DNA of 64,000 nucleotides from Nilaparvata lugens (lineage: Eukaryota; Arthropoda; Insecta; Hemiptera; Delphacidae). Location of the stretch: assembly GCF_014356525.2 (NCBI RefSeq), contig NC_052504.1, positions 60,437,637 through 60,501,636 on the forward strand, given 5' to 3'. This document shows, piece after piece, positions 46,583 to 59,290 of the stretch; position 1 is the stretch's first letter, and every line of letters starts with the position of its first letter. The notes under the pieces are model-generated. The model saw only the letters and a list, made by a program, of their open reading frames with translations. It made no database searches and was not told where the DNA came from. Made by a program: the position numbers and the translations under genes.

Positions 46583-49180
46583 GTTATTTCATCGTACAAA
46601 ACCGTATATTATGAGCACAGCTCAAACGGTGTATGACATGTCAAATATATAACGTATATGGTTTCCCTCCATTGAGGGAAAGTTTTTCATTTTACAAAAT
46701 CGTCTGGATAACTTCTGATCTCTAGGATTTCAATGAGAAGATCTCATAACATTCTCTTAATGAATACGGGCAGCATTCAGTCAGTATATCTTTGAGAGCT
46801 GTATAAAATTTACCATGACTGTCAACGCTCTTAAGTTCGTCTGTCAAACAGTTGAAAATTCTGAGCCCAGCATAATGTGGTCCCCCCTCCAAGAGCGAAA
46901 GTCTATGAGTGGGGTACTGGAGGGTAAACATTTTATGTCTTGTGGGGTATCTGTGTGAAATGTTATCCTCCATGAATTTCTGCTTATTACTGTAGACAAA
47001 ATATGCAATATCCAAAAAATAAAGGGCTGGAATTGTTAATAATTTGAGTTTTTTGAAAATTGGCCTACATGAAACCCTAGATTCGGCTCCCTCAACCTTC
47101 AGAATATGTTCCGCAAACCCTGATTGCTTTCTTTTGCCTACGGAACATATTCTGAAGGTTTGTCTGGTTGCTGCCCCAGAATAAGATACTGTATCTGATG
47201 TGAGACATGAAATAGCCATGACAGTTAGTGCTGTTTTTCTATTTGCCACTCTGACTATTGTTTTCAAGGCAAAAATAGCACGGGACAATTTCACATCCAA
47301 TGCTTTTACGTGGCAATCCCACTTAACATTTCCCTGCAGGTCAACATCAAGAAATCTAATCATCTCAGCAGCGCAACTCCTGTTGTTGAGTAAAGAGTAG
47401 GTGCGAGACTTCCAGAGCCTCCAGTAGAAAATTTGAGATGTTGGGTTTTCTTTAAATTTAATTTTAGAAGATTACAGCTGAACCAATGGCTAAGCTGGTT
47501 AAGAGCATGTACTGATTTGTTGATTTCCGCTGGACTTCATCATCATCTTCACCCTTCACAATCACAGTGGTATCATCTGCATAGAGAATGAGGTCAGAGC
47601 TAATACTATGAGGGAGGTCATAAATAAAAATATTGAAAAGTACAGGACCCAAGATTGACCCCTGAGGAACCCCACATAGATTTCTTTTCCACTCAGATGT
47701 TTCTACCCCGCCACATCCGTTTGTAAGTCTGACTGCCTGAAATCTCCCCGAGAGATATGAATTGAAAAACCTGGCTGCTTTTCGCGTGAATCCATAAAAT
47801 TCTAACTTTTTCAGCAACAATTCATGGTCGACCATGTCGAAGGCCCGGGAAAGGTCACAGAAGAGGCCAATGGCACCCTGAGACCCATCCAGAACCCTCA
47901 ACACGCTCGTTACCACATCAAAAATTGCGGACTTTGTTGAGAAACCCTTTCTGAAACCATATTGTTTCTCATGAAGTATGGAGTTACTTTCTAAAAATCT
48001 GGTAATTTGGTTAAAAACAGCCCTTTCAAAAATATAGAGAAAACAGTCAGCAGGGCAACAGGGCGATAATTTTTAACATCTTTCCTATCCTCTTTCTTAA
48101 ACAGTGGTTTGATAATCGCAAATTTGAGTTTTTCGGGGAATTCACCATTCATAAGACACAAGTTGATAGCATGCCTCAGAGGTTCAGCAATTATTGGGCA
48201 TGCAGCTTCTATTACTGAGCTTGGAATATCATCCAACCCGGTCGATTTGGTATTCTTCAATCCCAGAATAATTTTCTCAACCTCACCTCCGCTTAATCTC
48301 CTGAAACAAAACTGTCTACCTTGTCCTTGAGCATTTCTCAGAAGATTTATACTTTCTCTCAATAACATTGGTCGAGAAACTACATTATCAGACCGCAGAA
48401 AATGATTGTTGAAAAGTGTAGCTACATCCTTAGAATCAGAAATGACCTTGCCTCCCTCATTCAATTCAATATTTATGTTAGTGTTTTTTTTTTTGTAATC
48501 CTAGCTCATTTTTGACAACTGTCCATGTACCAGCATTCAAATTGGAAGATTTGGTGATGAATTCCTCGTTATTCCGTTGTTTAGCTACAGAGATAACCTT
48601 TCTAAGAATTTTCTTGTAAGCCTGAAAATACTCCAAAAAAGATGGACTCCTATTAGTTTTGGCCTCAATAAACAGCTTTCTCTTCATATCACATGACGTT
48701 CTTATACCCTGAGTTAACCACTGCTTTTTCAAATGAGATTTGTTCTTTTTGAAATGTTTAACAGGGAAAGCTGATAAGAAGGATGAATGAAATTCCGAAA
48801 AGAAAATATTGAATGCAGTTTCAGCAGTTGAAGCATTAAAACAAGAATGCCATTATTTTTTTCTCAATAATTTCAAAAATGTTTCAATTGATGCTTTATT
48901 TATGACTCGTTTGGACAGATAAATGTTTTTTTGAGTGGGTTCAAATTTTTGCTTGAGCTGGATTATCTGGGCCGAGTGATCGGACATTCCCAAGTCAACT
49001 GTACTACCATTGACACCATCTAACATGATATTAGTTGAGTTGTAATCTGATTTTTTCTCTAATATTTGTGTATGAAGGAGGCTTCTTTTTCCTTTTACAT
49101 TATCCTTGAAATGCAAAATTTCCAAAAACCTTGTATATACGTCGACATGCAATTTAAAAAGGAACATACCTGTCAAATTT
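46519..49180 (-). mobile_element. 5'-truncated LINE with (AAT)n 3' tail
   Basis: Right to left: the end of the endonuclease (49,176-48,853), a linker (48,732-48,478), reverse transcriptase (48,464-47,464), the RT C-terminal region (47,363-46,722), a 3' untranslated region of about 135 bp and an (AAT)n tract at 46,519-46,583 that I read as the element's tail. The 5' end stops at about 49,180 against unrelated repeat sequence, as expected from incomplete reverse transcription. Frames are broken in several places. Confidence 0.88.
46722..49176 (-). pseudogene. LINE endonuclease (end), reverse transcriptase and C-terminal region
   Basis: GMSDHSAQIIQL (about 48,980) is the end of an EEP endonuclease. 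STGLDDIPSSVIE, LKFAIIKPLFKKED and NYRPVALLTVFS (48,260-48,040) start RT. CDLSRAFDMVDHELLLKKL, GVPQGSILGPVLF and LILYADDTTVIVKG (47,850-47,570) carry the catalytic aspartates. 47,363-46,722 has FLDVDLQGNVKWDCHV and CRPIFKKLKLLTIPALY, the usual Jockey/CR1-type C-terminal region, with two internal shifts near 47,200 and 47,110. It is not the same element as the 30-36 kb LINE, because the motif wording differs throughout. Confidence 0.9.
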
Positions 49181-51531
49181 CATGAAAATCTATTACCGCG
49201 TTTCGCCGTAAATGCGCTACATATAAACATTTAAACATTCAAACGTTTAAACATTAAGAGAAATGCAAAACCGTCGACTTGAATCTTATACCTCACTTTG
49301 TTCGGACAATTATTGCATGAGTTCGTATTATTTTTATGATTATTTTCTTTTTCCATTTGTATCTGTACAATTTTTATTGTTAAGGAGACATATTTGTGGA
49401 AACGCGTTGTCTCTAATGTGAATAAATAAAAAAAAGAACTATTGATTGCATGCAATAACACATGCAATTAATAACTAAAATAACATTTAGTATTGTCTCT
49501 CGAACTTTCTCTGTTTTGAATTTGGGCTGTCCTGTTGCCAGTATGTCTTGAAGGAGATTAGCTTTTGATGTTAAAAATTTTTGATACACTAATCCCAACA
49601 GCAGTTAGCCGTTTTCACGCTGATATCTCGCCATCACGATGTACAGACAGGGTTTACTCTGATGAACAGTATAAGAGGAGGCTGCGGTTTATAATGCGCG
49701 AGGTCTACTGTTCACAGAACTACTAGTTATAGCCTATAAATAATATATTTATAATATGTATAAAAATTTACAATAATCATTTCAATAACTTCTATCAATC
49801 ATTTGCATTCCTTCTAGTGAATGAGTAACACTTCTGCAAATAGATAGGTTTAAAGTATCTCACAGATATCAAGAAAATCTAAGATCACATCTGAAGAAAT
49901 CTCATAAAAGCGAAATGGCTCTCATATTTTATTCACATAGCAGAGCTATTCGAATAAATAGCTTTATTTATATTTATTTTTATTATCTTTATATTTATAT
50001 TTTTTATTATCTTTATTATATTTATATTTACTATATTTTATTCCATCAACAAAGCTCAAAATTTACATTCAAACTTTAGGCGCTTGAATCCCAAAAATCA
50101 ATAATTATTAGAAAAAAATTCCTGTTCTTTTAATTCTGAAAAATTGATATAATACCCAAATCGAATGTTTTTACTATCACCAGTAACAATACCCAAATCG
50201 AAGTTTTCAACAGTTTGAAATATATTGTTAATTGGATATTCTTTAACAAAAATACAATATTCTTCAACAAAAATGATTCCTTTTTATGGGAGGTGGTAGG
50301 CACGGTATTTAAATGAGAACGGTATAGGGGTAATGAAATGTGTGCACAGTGGCCAGCAAGCTGGATTGCGTCATTGCCACCAACCGAGGTTTTCAACACC
50401 TATTGGCAATTTATGAAACTTATTCGTTAAAATCAGATGATTGGATTTAAAAACACGTCAGCTACACCAGAAATTTAGCACAAACATGCACATGACACCT
50501 GTCTTCTTCTATATACCGTGTTGGTAGGTACTAATTCAATCATCATTATCAATACTGTAGCCCATTGTGAGTATACACATATGCTTGTGGACTTCTCCAT
50601 CACTGTCCCTGATGATTAATAACACCCAAGTCCTCCCATTCATATCATCTGCCTATCCTTATTGTTATTCTGAACAATGGATCGTTCAGTGGACGACTTT
50701 TTCCCTGATCGCTCATTGGACGACACCTTCCTTGGGGATGTCTCTTCACTCCTCTCTTTGAACTACTTTCTCCACAATAATCAAGCTCTTCCAGAGATAG
50801 AAGTTGACTGTCAACATTTAAATTACTATTGCCTATTATTACTACCTTTTTCACTTCTTTTTTCAGTCTTATAAGATGTGGAAACAGCAGTTTTCTTGTT
50901 TACCGAACCTGGTTCTCTGGTTAGATCTTCTTTTATTCTAATAAAATTGCTATATTTGAAAATTTCTATTGAATTCTTTTTCAAGTGTTGTTATTTTCAA
51001 TAATGCTATATCACTAAATGATAGCCAAAATATTTTGGCAATTTCTAATATTAATTTTGAATATTGTTAGCAGAGTTTTGGTAATGTTTGTGTTATTATG
51101 AAGTGTTCTGTTAATCAATAATTTATTATGTATTTTACTAGTATAGCAGCTCCTTTTTGTATGAGTACTGGTAAAGACAGTTATCGTGATTTCCTTCCTT
51201 ACCCCCACCCCTCCCTCTTCATCGTAGAAGGAAGCAGCCAAAAGCAGCTTCCCCCTCCAGTTTCAGTTGGCATGAAGTTCACGAAGCTACAACATCATTG
51301 CTGCTTTGAAGCCCCGGTTTCAACTGCATTTTCTTCAGTTTTTCAAGTAAGTTTTCGTTTATAATCACACAGCTCTTTTCTTTTCTTCACCAGCATACGC
51401 TGTCAAGCCAATAAGTGGCTTCTCCCGCACTGAAAAAATCATTCCTTGCCCCTGGAAAATAATCTTGACATAAAATCGTCTCGAAATATAATAAGAAGTT
51501 GAAAAGACAAATTATGTCAAATCACATAAAG
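49181..51531. other. No gene recognised; one short repeat fragment
   Basis: 49,181-49,300 (TTTCATGAAAATCTATTACCG and a triple TTTAAACATT run) is repeat-like. The rest is AT-rich, with short frames at 50,130-50,874 and 51,014-51,364 that match no family. Confidence 0.45.
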
Positions 51532-52387
51532 AATTTAGGGGTAAACCCTATCTCAATGCGGGCATGGGACGGTCAAGCTAGAACAATACAACTGCGAGAC
51601 CCTTTGGCAGGTAGATTTAGCACATTTTCGAGCCTTGTGCAATGAAGCGTATGTCCCCATCCTGTTAAGTTTAGTGACGTTATTCCACACTTAGACTTTT
51701 ACTGCGGGATTCCCATTTCCGTGTTCTGTACAGGCCCATCAAAGTATTCTACAGTCTGTAGCTTCTGGTGTAACATGGAGTCCCTGCAGAGCTTATCAAG
51801 ATGCGACAAAGATTTAAACCGTGAAGGCATATACCAGTTTTTATTGATGTACAATCGAATTGCGAATCAAAGGATATTATGTTCGTCGTGTGGTAAAAAC
51901 CAAACCCTACAATTAAATGGTGTGTTTCACGCAATAAATTATTATAGGACCTATATAACGATTTTATAACTCGTATCAGGTTATCAGATATGTGCATATT
52001 GTTTCAAAACAGAATTTTCAAGTCATTCCCATTAAATTTCGAAAAATAGTTGAATTCCATCATTATGGAGCACAATTTTGAGCCTATTCTAATATTATCA
52101 AAGAACTGATTTCCTTGTGCTAATTGATATTTTTCAAACGATACATATTATGTCGAGTTGTAAGTTGCGGACCAGAGTGGTGGATTTTGGAGTAGGTTTA
52201 GAAAATTTATATATTATGCTGCTAAACCTATCTGGATGGGGGCATTAAGAGATCTATAGTTTAATATTGGTTGAGCATTGACATTGGTTGACAGTTATTG
52301 TTTCCCATTCCACCGGCGTTGAAGGAGGGATATTGTTCTCTCTTGACCATTCCATGCCCTCATCCGTCTGAATTTACCCGAATTTAG
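51532..52387. mobile_element. DNA element of 0.86 kb with 47-bp terminal inverted repeats
   Basis: The left end (AATTTAGGGGTAAACCCTATC onward, with GGGCATGGGACGGTCAAG) is complementary to the right end (CTTGACCATTCCATGCCCTC through TTTACCCGAATTTAG). A frame at 51,721-51,969 on the plus strand has GIYQFLLMYNRIANQRILC followed by SSCGK, which resembles the N-terminal zinc-ribbon segment of Merlin/ISXO2-like transposases. That would make this a deletion derivative of such an element. The frame link is tentative. Confidence 0.6.
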
Positions 52388-53837
52388 TTCTATGATAAGG
52401 TTCTACTGAATAGTTTCTATGATGAGTTAAACATTTGTTCTCAAATTAGCTTTTTAATTGGATAATTTGCTTAGAATTCAATGTTAGATTCTATGTAAGC
52501 CTTCTCTTTTGTCCTTTTGTATCATTTTCGGACAAAAATGATGTACCTTAGTTGAATATGATTTGGTAAAAATGAAGATTGGTGGGGCTGAGGCTCTACT
52601 TGGACAACTTTGGAGGGGCTGCAGCTTCACCAGCCCCCCGTAGTCGGCGCCTATGAAGAATAGTAAGCTGATGAGTGCTCTCAAAGACTCCAAGGCTAGC
52701 ATAATGTCATTTCACTCTCTCAACTGGTTTCTTATCAGCCTCTATTTTATTCTGATTAGGATTGCTATGAGCAGTAGTATTGTACTCCTAGCATGCATTA
52801 TCAAAAGTTTATTTATTCTTTTATTACAAAAAATGTAGCAAGAAATGTGAGCTCAACATGTAGGGAGTCAATTGCTTGGTTAATATAGATTCAATTAGAT
52901 CCAGGCACCACCTTTTTTTAATTTGTTTTTTCCTTTTCATTTTTTTAACAGTGATATTTTTTGATCATTTCTATTATTTAAATTTTTCACACAGCCCCAG
53001 TAGATGTTGAATGTGCTATTGCATTTGGAAGAGATTGATATACACTATCCTAAATATATTCCAGAATTTTCAAAAAAAATCTCCTTGAAGCTTTCTCCCT
53101 AGTCCCCCTCAAAGTTCAAAAATGCAGGTTATCACATGAAATCAATAATTTATCTTTGCAATCATCCATCGGAAAAAGCTCATTTATAATATGTCATTTG
53201 ATTTGTTACATTAATGATTAGTCCCATTCATTTTTTCCAATAAAACCAATAGTTTTCTTCTTAAAATAATGCATATGTAAAAATTTAGAGATTTGTGTTT
53301 TTTGGAAATCGACAATGCTGGTTTTACATCTTTATATCGTTTTAAGGTAGGATAATGAGAATTTGATAAGTCCATAATTGAATTGATTGATTGATGTTTC
53401 ATCATTGTATTGCTCTCGTATAATATAAGCTACATGCACTTTCTCTCAAGAAACAGTTTGTTAATTTTCATGATCTGAAAATTCTAACTGAAATTTTATT
53501 TGGATGACGTTTACATTCCTTTGTTGTTTCACAATAATAGTTGATTTCAAATAATTCAATCCATTTGGAAGTAAAAGGGAATCACAGTGCAATTTGAAAA
53601 ATGGATAGTAAATTTGAAATTAAGTTGCCCAATTCATTTCGGCGTGATACCATAATTTTTAATTTGAGTTGATCAGAAATATGCATTATATAATATAACT
53701 CCAGTTTGACTAGTCTGTGTAATTAGGTGTTTTGAATAGAGGAGAAACGGTAAGGATTGCAGATCTATACTGCAGCGGCTGAATTTAATATCTTGGAGCA
53801 GATATTTGTATGAGCTCCATGTTGAGCAGATAAGGAT

Positions 53838-53868
<31 letters not shown>

Positions 53869-54056
53869 ACAAGGGGCAAATATTTCAATCCCTTGGATAT
53901 CACAAGGTATATTCCGACTATAGCTAGCTAGCTGGGCACAAAAGCACCATTACATCTGTTATCACATTATCACAGTCTCGATTTCATTCATAAAAGTGAT
54001 GATATCTTCAAATTTAATTCCCTGAAATAAGGATAGGCCTATTGCTTATCTTAATA
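52388..54056. other. No gene recognised; (TA)n at 53,842-53,868
   Basis: AT-rich stretch. Several frames of 60-76 codons match nothing I know. The only clear feature is a (TA)n run of 13 units. Confidence 0.45.
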
Positions 54057-54915
54057 GTCCAGTCACTATATACATTGGTGCTTGCAATATATCTTGTAGT
54101 TCTGATTTTTTAATATATTATTTGGATACATGAGAGAAGTCCAGAACCAATTTCTTCATGCAAAATTTCCTTGTGCTAGATAGAGAGTGGCCCAAAAACC
54201 TCCTATTTTCGGTTCATTTTCCATTTTTCAGTTATTCCACCAAATCCAATTTTGCCAAATCGGACAGAAAAATTTGCTCCCACTTTTTTTCTAGATTAAA
54301 AAATTCTAAATGGAATGAGATCATTCGAAACTCTCTATCTCTAATGAGTACTGAATTATGATTTTTTAAAAATAGGTGGAATTTGAAGAAAAAAAATCAA
54401 TTTTGATGAATTTTAGTTTTTGATCAACAATATCTTCCGATTGTTACCATTTAGATGTATAATTCTAAATCCCTCTGGGCGTATCTTCACTTCATGCTCT
54501 ACAATCTGTGATCAGGTTCTATCTCATATATATTTTCACGTACGCCTAACAACAATGCTCCTTGTATTGTGAAAACACCTAATTTTTAGCTTCACCCATC
54601 TTAACCAACTAAATTGTCATCACATTGATATTTCGCACAATGATATAAGTTTATGAGATTATGTTCTATGAGAATCAGCACCCGTTAGATGCACTTCATT
54701 TCAGTATTTCCTAGAGGAGTGCATAAGGACACCTCAAGGATAAAAATTTCAAACACTCTTCGACACAATGCTCGGATCTCATCATACAACACTTCATTCT
54801 TTTCAGCTCGTCGAGGCGGTTCAAAACCATGCATCATGATTGAAATTTGGTCGAAAAATGGAAAAATTATTGTTGAGTGCACTCAAGCCCATATTCCAAT
54901 GAACAAAAAATTGCC
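54057..54915 (+). mobile_element. Truncated relative of the TAGTCCAGTCA element
   Basis: It begins TAGTCCAGTCACTATATAC and follows 39,153-40,020 with about 10-15% differences by eye. It loses homology after AACAAAAAATTGCCAATTCC, so the right inverted repeat is missing. Confidence 0.78.
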
Positions 54916-55369
54916 AATTCCTATATGATCAAGGTAATCAAGAGTTTCTAAAACGAGTCTAATACATCATAGAAACTGATTGATTCCAAATTCTAGATAA
55001 ATTCATCCTCTGCAAGCTCATGTGCCTGAAATCCATATTGAATCACTTTGGCTTATCATAGAACTGCCAAGACCGTTAATACGAGGAAAATGTCTACGAT
55101 TTCCAGATTATTTTTCAACAATCGAATCTTACATTAAGAACATAGCCTATTTTTTATGAAAATTTTACAGCAAATGAAAGAGAAGATTTTATTGTATATT
55201 TCAAGATTAAGTAATGTTTTTTATAATAATGCGTTACCGAGATACATAGCTTTGAATATATAGAAATAGGTAATTTCTCTGTATATTGAAATACTGGTTG
55301 AAGTCTCTCTCAACTCTCGACAATGAATTTCCAATTTTTCAACCGAAGAATGAAGTGTAGAACGATGGA

Positions 55370-55505
55370 ACCCGAGCATTGTGTCAAAAGTTATGAATGT
55401 TTGAAATTTTGATTCTTGAGGTGTCCTTATGCGCGCCTCTCTTCTAGGAAATACTGAAATGAAGTGCATCTAACGGGAGATTCTCATATAACATAATCTC
55501 ATGAA
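55370..55505 (-). repeat. Inverted fragment of the TAGTCCAGTCA element
   Basis: The complement of this segment matches 54,655-54,790 and 39,745-39,885 (words GATGCACTTCATTTCAGTATT and TTTTGATTCTTGAGGTGTCC). Confidence 0.7.
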
Positions 55506-55869
55506 CATTTGTAGGGGATTGAGGATATTAAGGCAATAACAAGAGTAGTAGAATAAGAATGTATTAAAATGGAGGACCACAGGAAGGGGTGAGGATACCA
55601 CAAAACGCGAAGCAAGGATAAATAATAATGAAATTAATAAATGAATCTAAATACATTGATATTGTTCCTTTTCACCATATGTAATTGAAGTGTCGTTGGT
55701 GTGGCCACACGTAGAATTGATGGTGAATGTCTTGTAGCACTTAAAAATGTAAATTATTCTGTCATTCAACAGTAATTAATGAATGCAATATGATGTCACA
55801 ATGTATATCGTAACTAGTGAGGGGAATTGAGTTTAGGGCTTGTTCTAAAGACACTTGGTTATCTCTTGA
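55506..55869. other. No gene recognised
   Basis: AT-rich; nothing identifiable. Confidence 0.4.
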
Positions 55870-56665
55870 TTAAATCACGGAGTCCAACGAGCAGCCCAGC
55901 CGCTGGGCTACCGCTCAGCAGTGCTGCGCATCCTTACTCCCCTCCATCTCGGCCACTGAGGGAGGCTCGTGAAGAGCTAGTAGGACGTAGGAGCGGAGTC
56001 TAGTGCGGGTGTCCAGTGCGAGCGGTCGACAGAGAGAGTGAAGGAAGCGGCGCACAGCCAGCAACATAGTACATCTCGTATCCTGAGTGTACTCCGACTC
56101 CTTTGACTACTAGGAGTTGTGTCTGAGGTTAAGGGGGGTTAATCGAAGACACTGGAAGCTCCATGATTCAGCACTCACTTGGGCGAGTGTTGTTTGATCA
56201 TTTCGATGACTTTTGGCAGCAACCTGCCTTGTTTCAACCAGTAGCGACAAGTCAGGTTTTGGCTAAAACCTGACTGGACCCTGGTACATCATCGCGGGAA
56301 CCAGGAAGGGTAAGAGGATCTTACCCTTAAGAGGCACAAGGCTTGGGAAGGCCTTCCTCGACTCCACGACGCGATCCTGACCCCAGGAAAACACCTGGTG
56401 CCTGAGGTCAGGGACCCGGTGACCAGAGGAGAAGTCCGGTGTGCGGGCTCCTATAGCTTGCTAATTTGCCTTGGAATAGCGGGAGGACCTCGAGAAAGGC
56501 TTGGGAAGGCCTCCCTTGACTCCGCGACACGATCCCGACCCCAGGAAAACACCCGGTGCCCGAGGTTGGGGACCTGGTGACCAGAGGTGAAGCCTGGTGT
56601 GCGGGCTCCTACAGCTTGCTGATTCGCCTTTGAATGGCAGGAGGACCTCGAGAAAGGCTTGGGTA
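55870..56665 (+). repeat. GC-rich retroelement-like leader with 158-bp tandem units
   Basis: A sharp GC-rich island. From 56,341 a unit starting GCTTGGGAAGGCC is repeated with an exact 158-bp period (56,341; 56,499; a third start at 56,657 that breaks off). The units share CCCCAGGAAAACACC and GTGTGCGGGCTCCTA. The upstream part (GAGCGGTCGACAGAGAGAG) looks like a leader. Tandem promoter or leader units are common at LINE 5' ends, and the 7.3-kb block is a parallel case. No ORF follows. Confidence 0.5.
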
Positions 56666-56734
56666 AAAGTAAATAAATTTACTTTCAAATGCTTCCAAAT
56701 CAATACATTTTTTCAACCATTAGGATAGCTTCAC

Positions 56735-58935
56735 ACGTATTCGTTTTCATTCAGTTCGGTTCGTTTTCGGTTCGGATCGGCTCGTTGCCAAAAAGGAATG
56801 AGGCTTTCATACATATCAGGTTTTAATTTGTACGGTTCTAATTAGGTATTTTCTTCTCAAACACAGCTGTGTTTGGATTGTTACAATTCATGCTGGTAAT
56901 AAAATATAAAAGCTGGTGTTAGCCCAGTCAACGAAGTGTTATAGAGGGAAAAGTTTGGAAGACAATTTTCGACCCCGCAGTTCTGTTCAGGGTAGTGGGA
57001 AGGAAAACATATCAAAAGTCCCCACCCCTACCCCCTGTGATAAGGTGGTGGGGGTGGTTCAAAGGTACCATTTTTTGGTTTCTCGCATATAACTCGAAAA
57101 CTATATTCATTCTACAGACATGACTATTCCATATGAAATTAAAGCTTACATAATTTCCTATAATATTGATCAAACAACTTTTTCTATATCTCTTTCACTT
57201 TTCGAGATATCCGCTTTTAAAGATGTAACATTTTTGAAAAACCACGTTTCCCTCAATTTTTTGCTATTTTTGCTCTTGCACCTTTTTTAATTTTGATGGG
57301 AAAAATTCATGCTGATCATGAGCTTATAGAGCATCAAATAATTCTCTTTAATTTTATGTATAATTTTACAAGTTTACGCACATCCCCACGACTGTTGCAG
57401 CAGCTTCAGTTTGAGTGTGAGATCTTCAGTTATACAAAAATAGACCAATCGACAAAGGAATTTGGAGAGAATGTTTTGAACACAATTTTTTACTTTGCAG
57501 CTTTGTTGGGACCAGTTAGGGGGTGAACATATCAAAAGTCCCCATCCCTATCCCTTGTGCTAAAGGGATGAGGGTGGTTTAAAAGTTGCATTTTTCAATG
57601 TTTTGCTTACACGCTCATATCTTGAGGAAAATGCATTCAACCGACATGACTTAAGTATTCAGAAATGAAGCTTGTTAAATTTTCTACAATATTTGTTTCG
57701 TGGTTATTTGTGATATCTCCAACAGTTTTCGAGATATACGTGTAAAATTGTTGAAATAACAGCTTGTAATCCTATTTTTTGATGTTTCAGGGCCTACAAG
57801 TCTCCAACAATGAATCATAAAAATGAATGCTCACCGTAGCTGCTGCAACAGTAGTATGGGAACGCCTGAAATAGTCCAATTATACATGAAATGGAAGATA
57901 ATTTAATGCTCTACAATCTCGTAATTGGCACATTCTTGTTTCATGAATTGTTGAAAATTATAAAACTTAAAAGAGCGAAAAAATGGATGAAAAACTGGGT
58001 TTTCGAAGAATGCATCACTTTAGAACATAAATATCTCGGAAAGTAGATCGAAAAACTCTATCAAACAAAACTTGTAGGAAATTTATTAAGCTTCATTTTT
58101 ATGCAGTTGATTATGTCAATAAAACACATTGTTTACAAGATATAAGCATGTAAGTAATAAGTGGAAAATGCAACTTTCAAACCACCCTCATCCCTTCAGC
58201 ACATGATGTAGGGGTTGGTATTTTTGATATGCTCACCTCCAAACTAGTGTCAACAAAGCTGCAAAGTCGAAAATTGTGTTCCAAACATTTCCTCCAAATT
58301 CCATTGTCAATTGATCTATTGTTGCTTAACAGAAAATTTCACTCAGTCGTAGGGAAATGCGTAAAATAGTGAAAATATACATCAAATTTAAGATAATTCA
58401 ATGCTTTATTAGCTCATAATCAGCACGGATTTTTTTCATCAATCGTTCAAAAATTATAAGGCCGAAAAGATGAATAAATTGGAGGCAGAAGTGTTTTTTT
58501 CAAAAAATGTCTCACCTTCAAAAGAAACTATGAGAGATATGGAAAAAATGTAAAGAGCAAGACTTGTTGGTAATTTTGTAAGCTTAAATTTTGCACGACA
58601 GAATACGAATGTTCATAGATACATATTTTCCGAGATATAAGCGAAAAATGAAAAACCACTAACACCCCTTTAGCACAGGGGGTAGGAGTGAGGACTTTTG
58701 ATATGTTAATCCTCATACTATCCTTAAAAGAGCTGTGGAGTTGAAAATTGTGTTCCAAACTTTTCCCTCTATAATCTTTCGTTGACTGGACTATATATAG
58801 TTAAATAGGCGTTTGGTTCTATGCGGTTTCTATTCGGTACCGAACTCAATCCGAATTACCGTTTCACACTTATCGGAAATTGCCGAAAACGAAACGAACC
58901 GAATGTGTGTGGAACTAGTAGCCTTATACACATCG
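56735..58935. mobile_element. Outer MITE with TTCGGTTCG ends, split by a nested element
   Basis: 56,735-56,800 (TTCACACGTATTCG then GGTTCGTTTTCGG) is complementary in style to 58,860-58,925 (GCCGAAAACGAAACGAACC, GAATGTGTGTGGAA). The space between them is filled by the 56,931-58,793 element, so the outer copy was interrupted. Confidence 0.6.
56931..58793. mobile_element. Long-inverted-repeat DNA element (AGTCAACGAA family) with an inner copy
   Basis: The left end CCCAGTCAACGAAGTGTTATAGAGGGAAAAGTTTGG is complementary to the right end CCAAACTTTTCCCTCTATAATCTTTCGTTGACTGG. A related unit lies within it (57,425-58,325; ends GACCAATCGACAAAGGAATTTGGAG and its partner). The latter is homologous to 19,160-19,500 and 27,135-27,480. 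The interior is palindromic, with repeated phrases such as TTTCGAGATAT. No transposase. Confidence 0.78.
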
Positions 58936-59290
58936 AGTTCGTTGGCCAACAAAATTGACTCACTCATCGGCTTCTTCAAGGATATAACGGGATAACATTG
59001 AACGTACTTATATGAATAAAATTATTTTATCAATTTATCCAGCTGTCAGCTGAATTATTAATTGCATGCAATAAATTAAACTTCACAAAATATCTTTTAG
59101 CTGGATTATTAATTTCATGGAAATTATTTACCTCAATGCAACTTTAACTATTTCTATTGAAATTCAACACTTTCAATACAGTAAAATATTTGGCTGCAGA
59201 ATAACAGCAGCATTTTGAGCGAGTTTTTTAGCTCGAGTTGTTAATAGCCTAATGTTATGCAAAGAACAATATAAAAATACTTATACTTAC
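58936..59290 (-). other. Probable start of the receptor intron
   Basis: Downstream of the receptor exon on the minus strand the sequence begins GTAAGTATAAG, a strong splice donor. It then continues into repeats. No acceptor with a matching final exon was found between here and the left window edge. Confidence 0.55.

Noticed and set aside
59255..59290. Last 11 codons of the receptor frame (VSISIFILFFA)
   Set aside because: They lie beyond a strong GTAAGT donor and are read-through into the intron.
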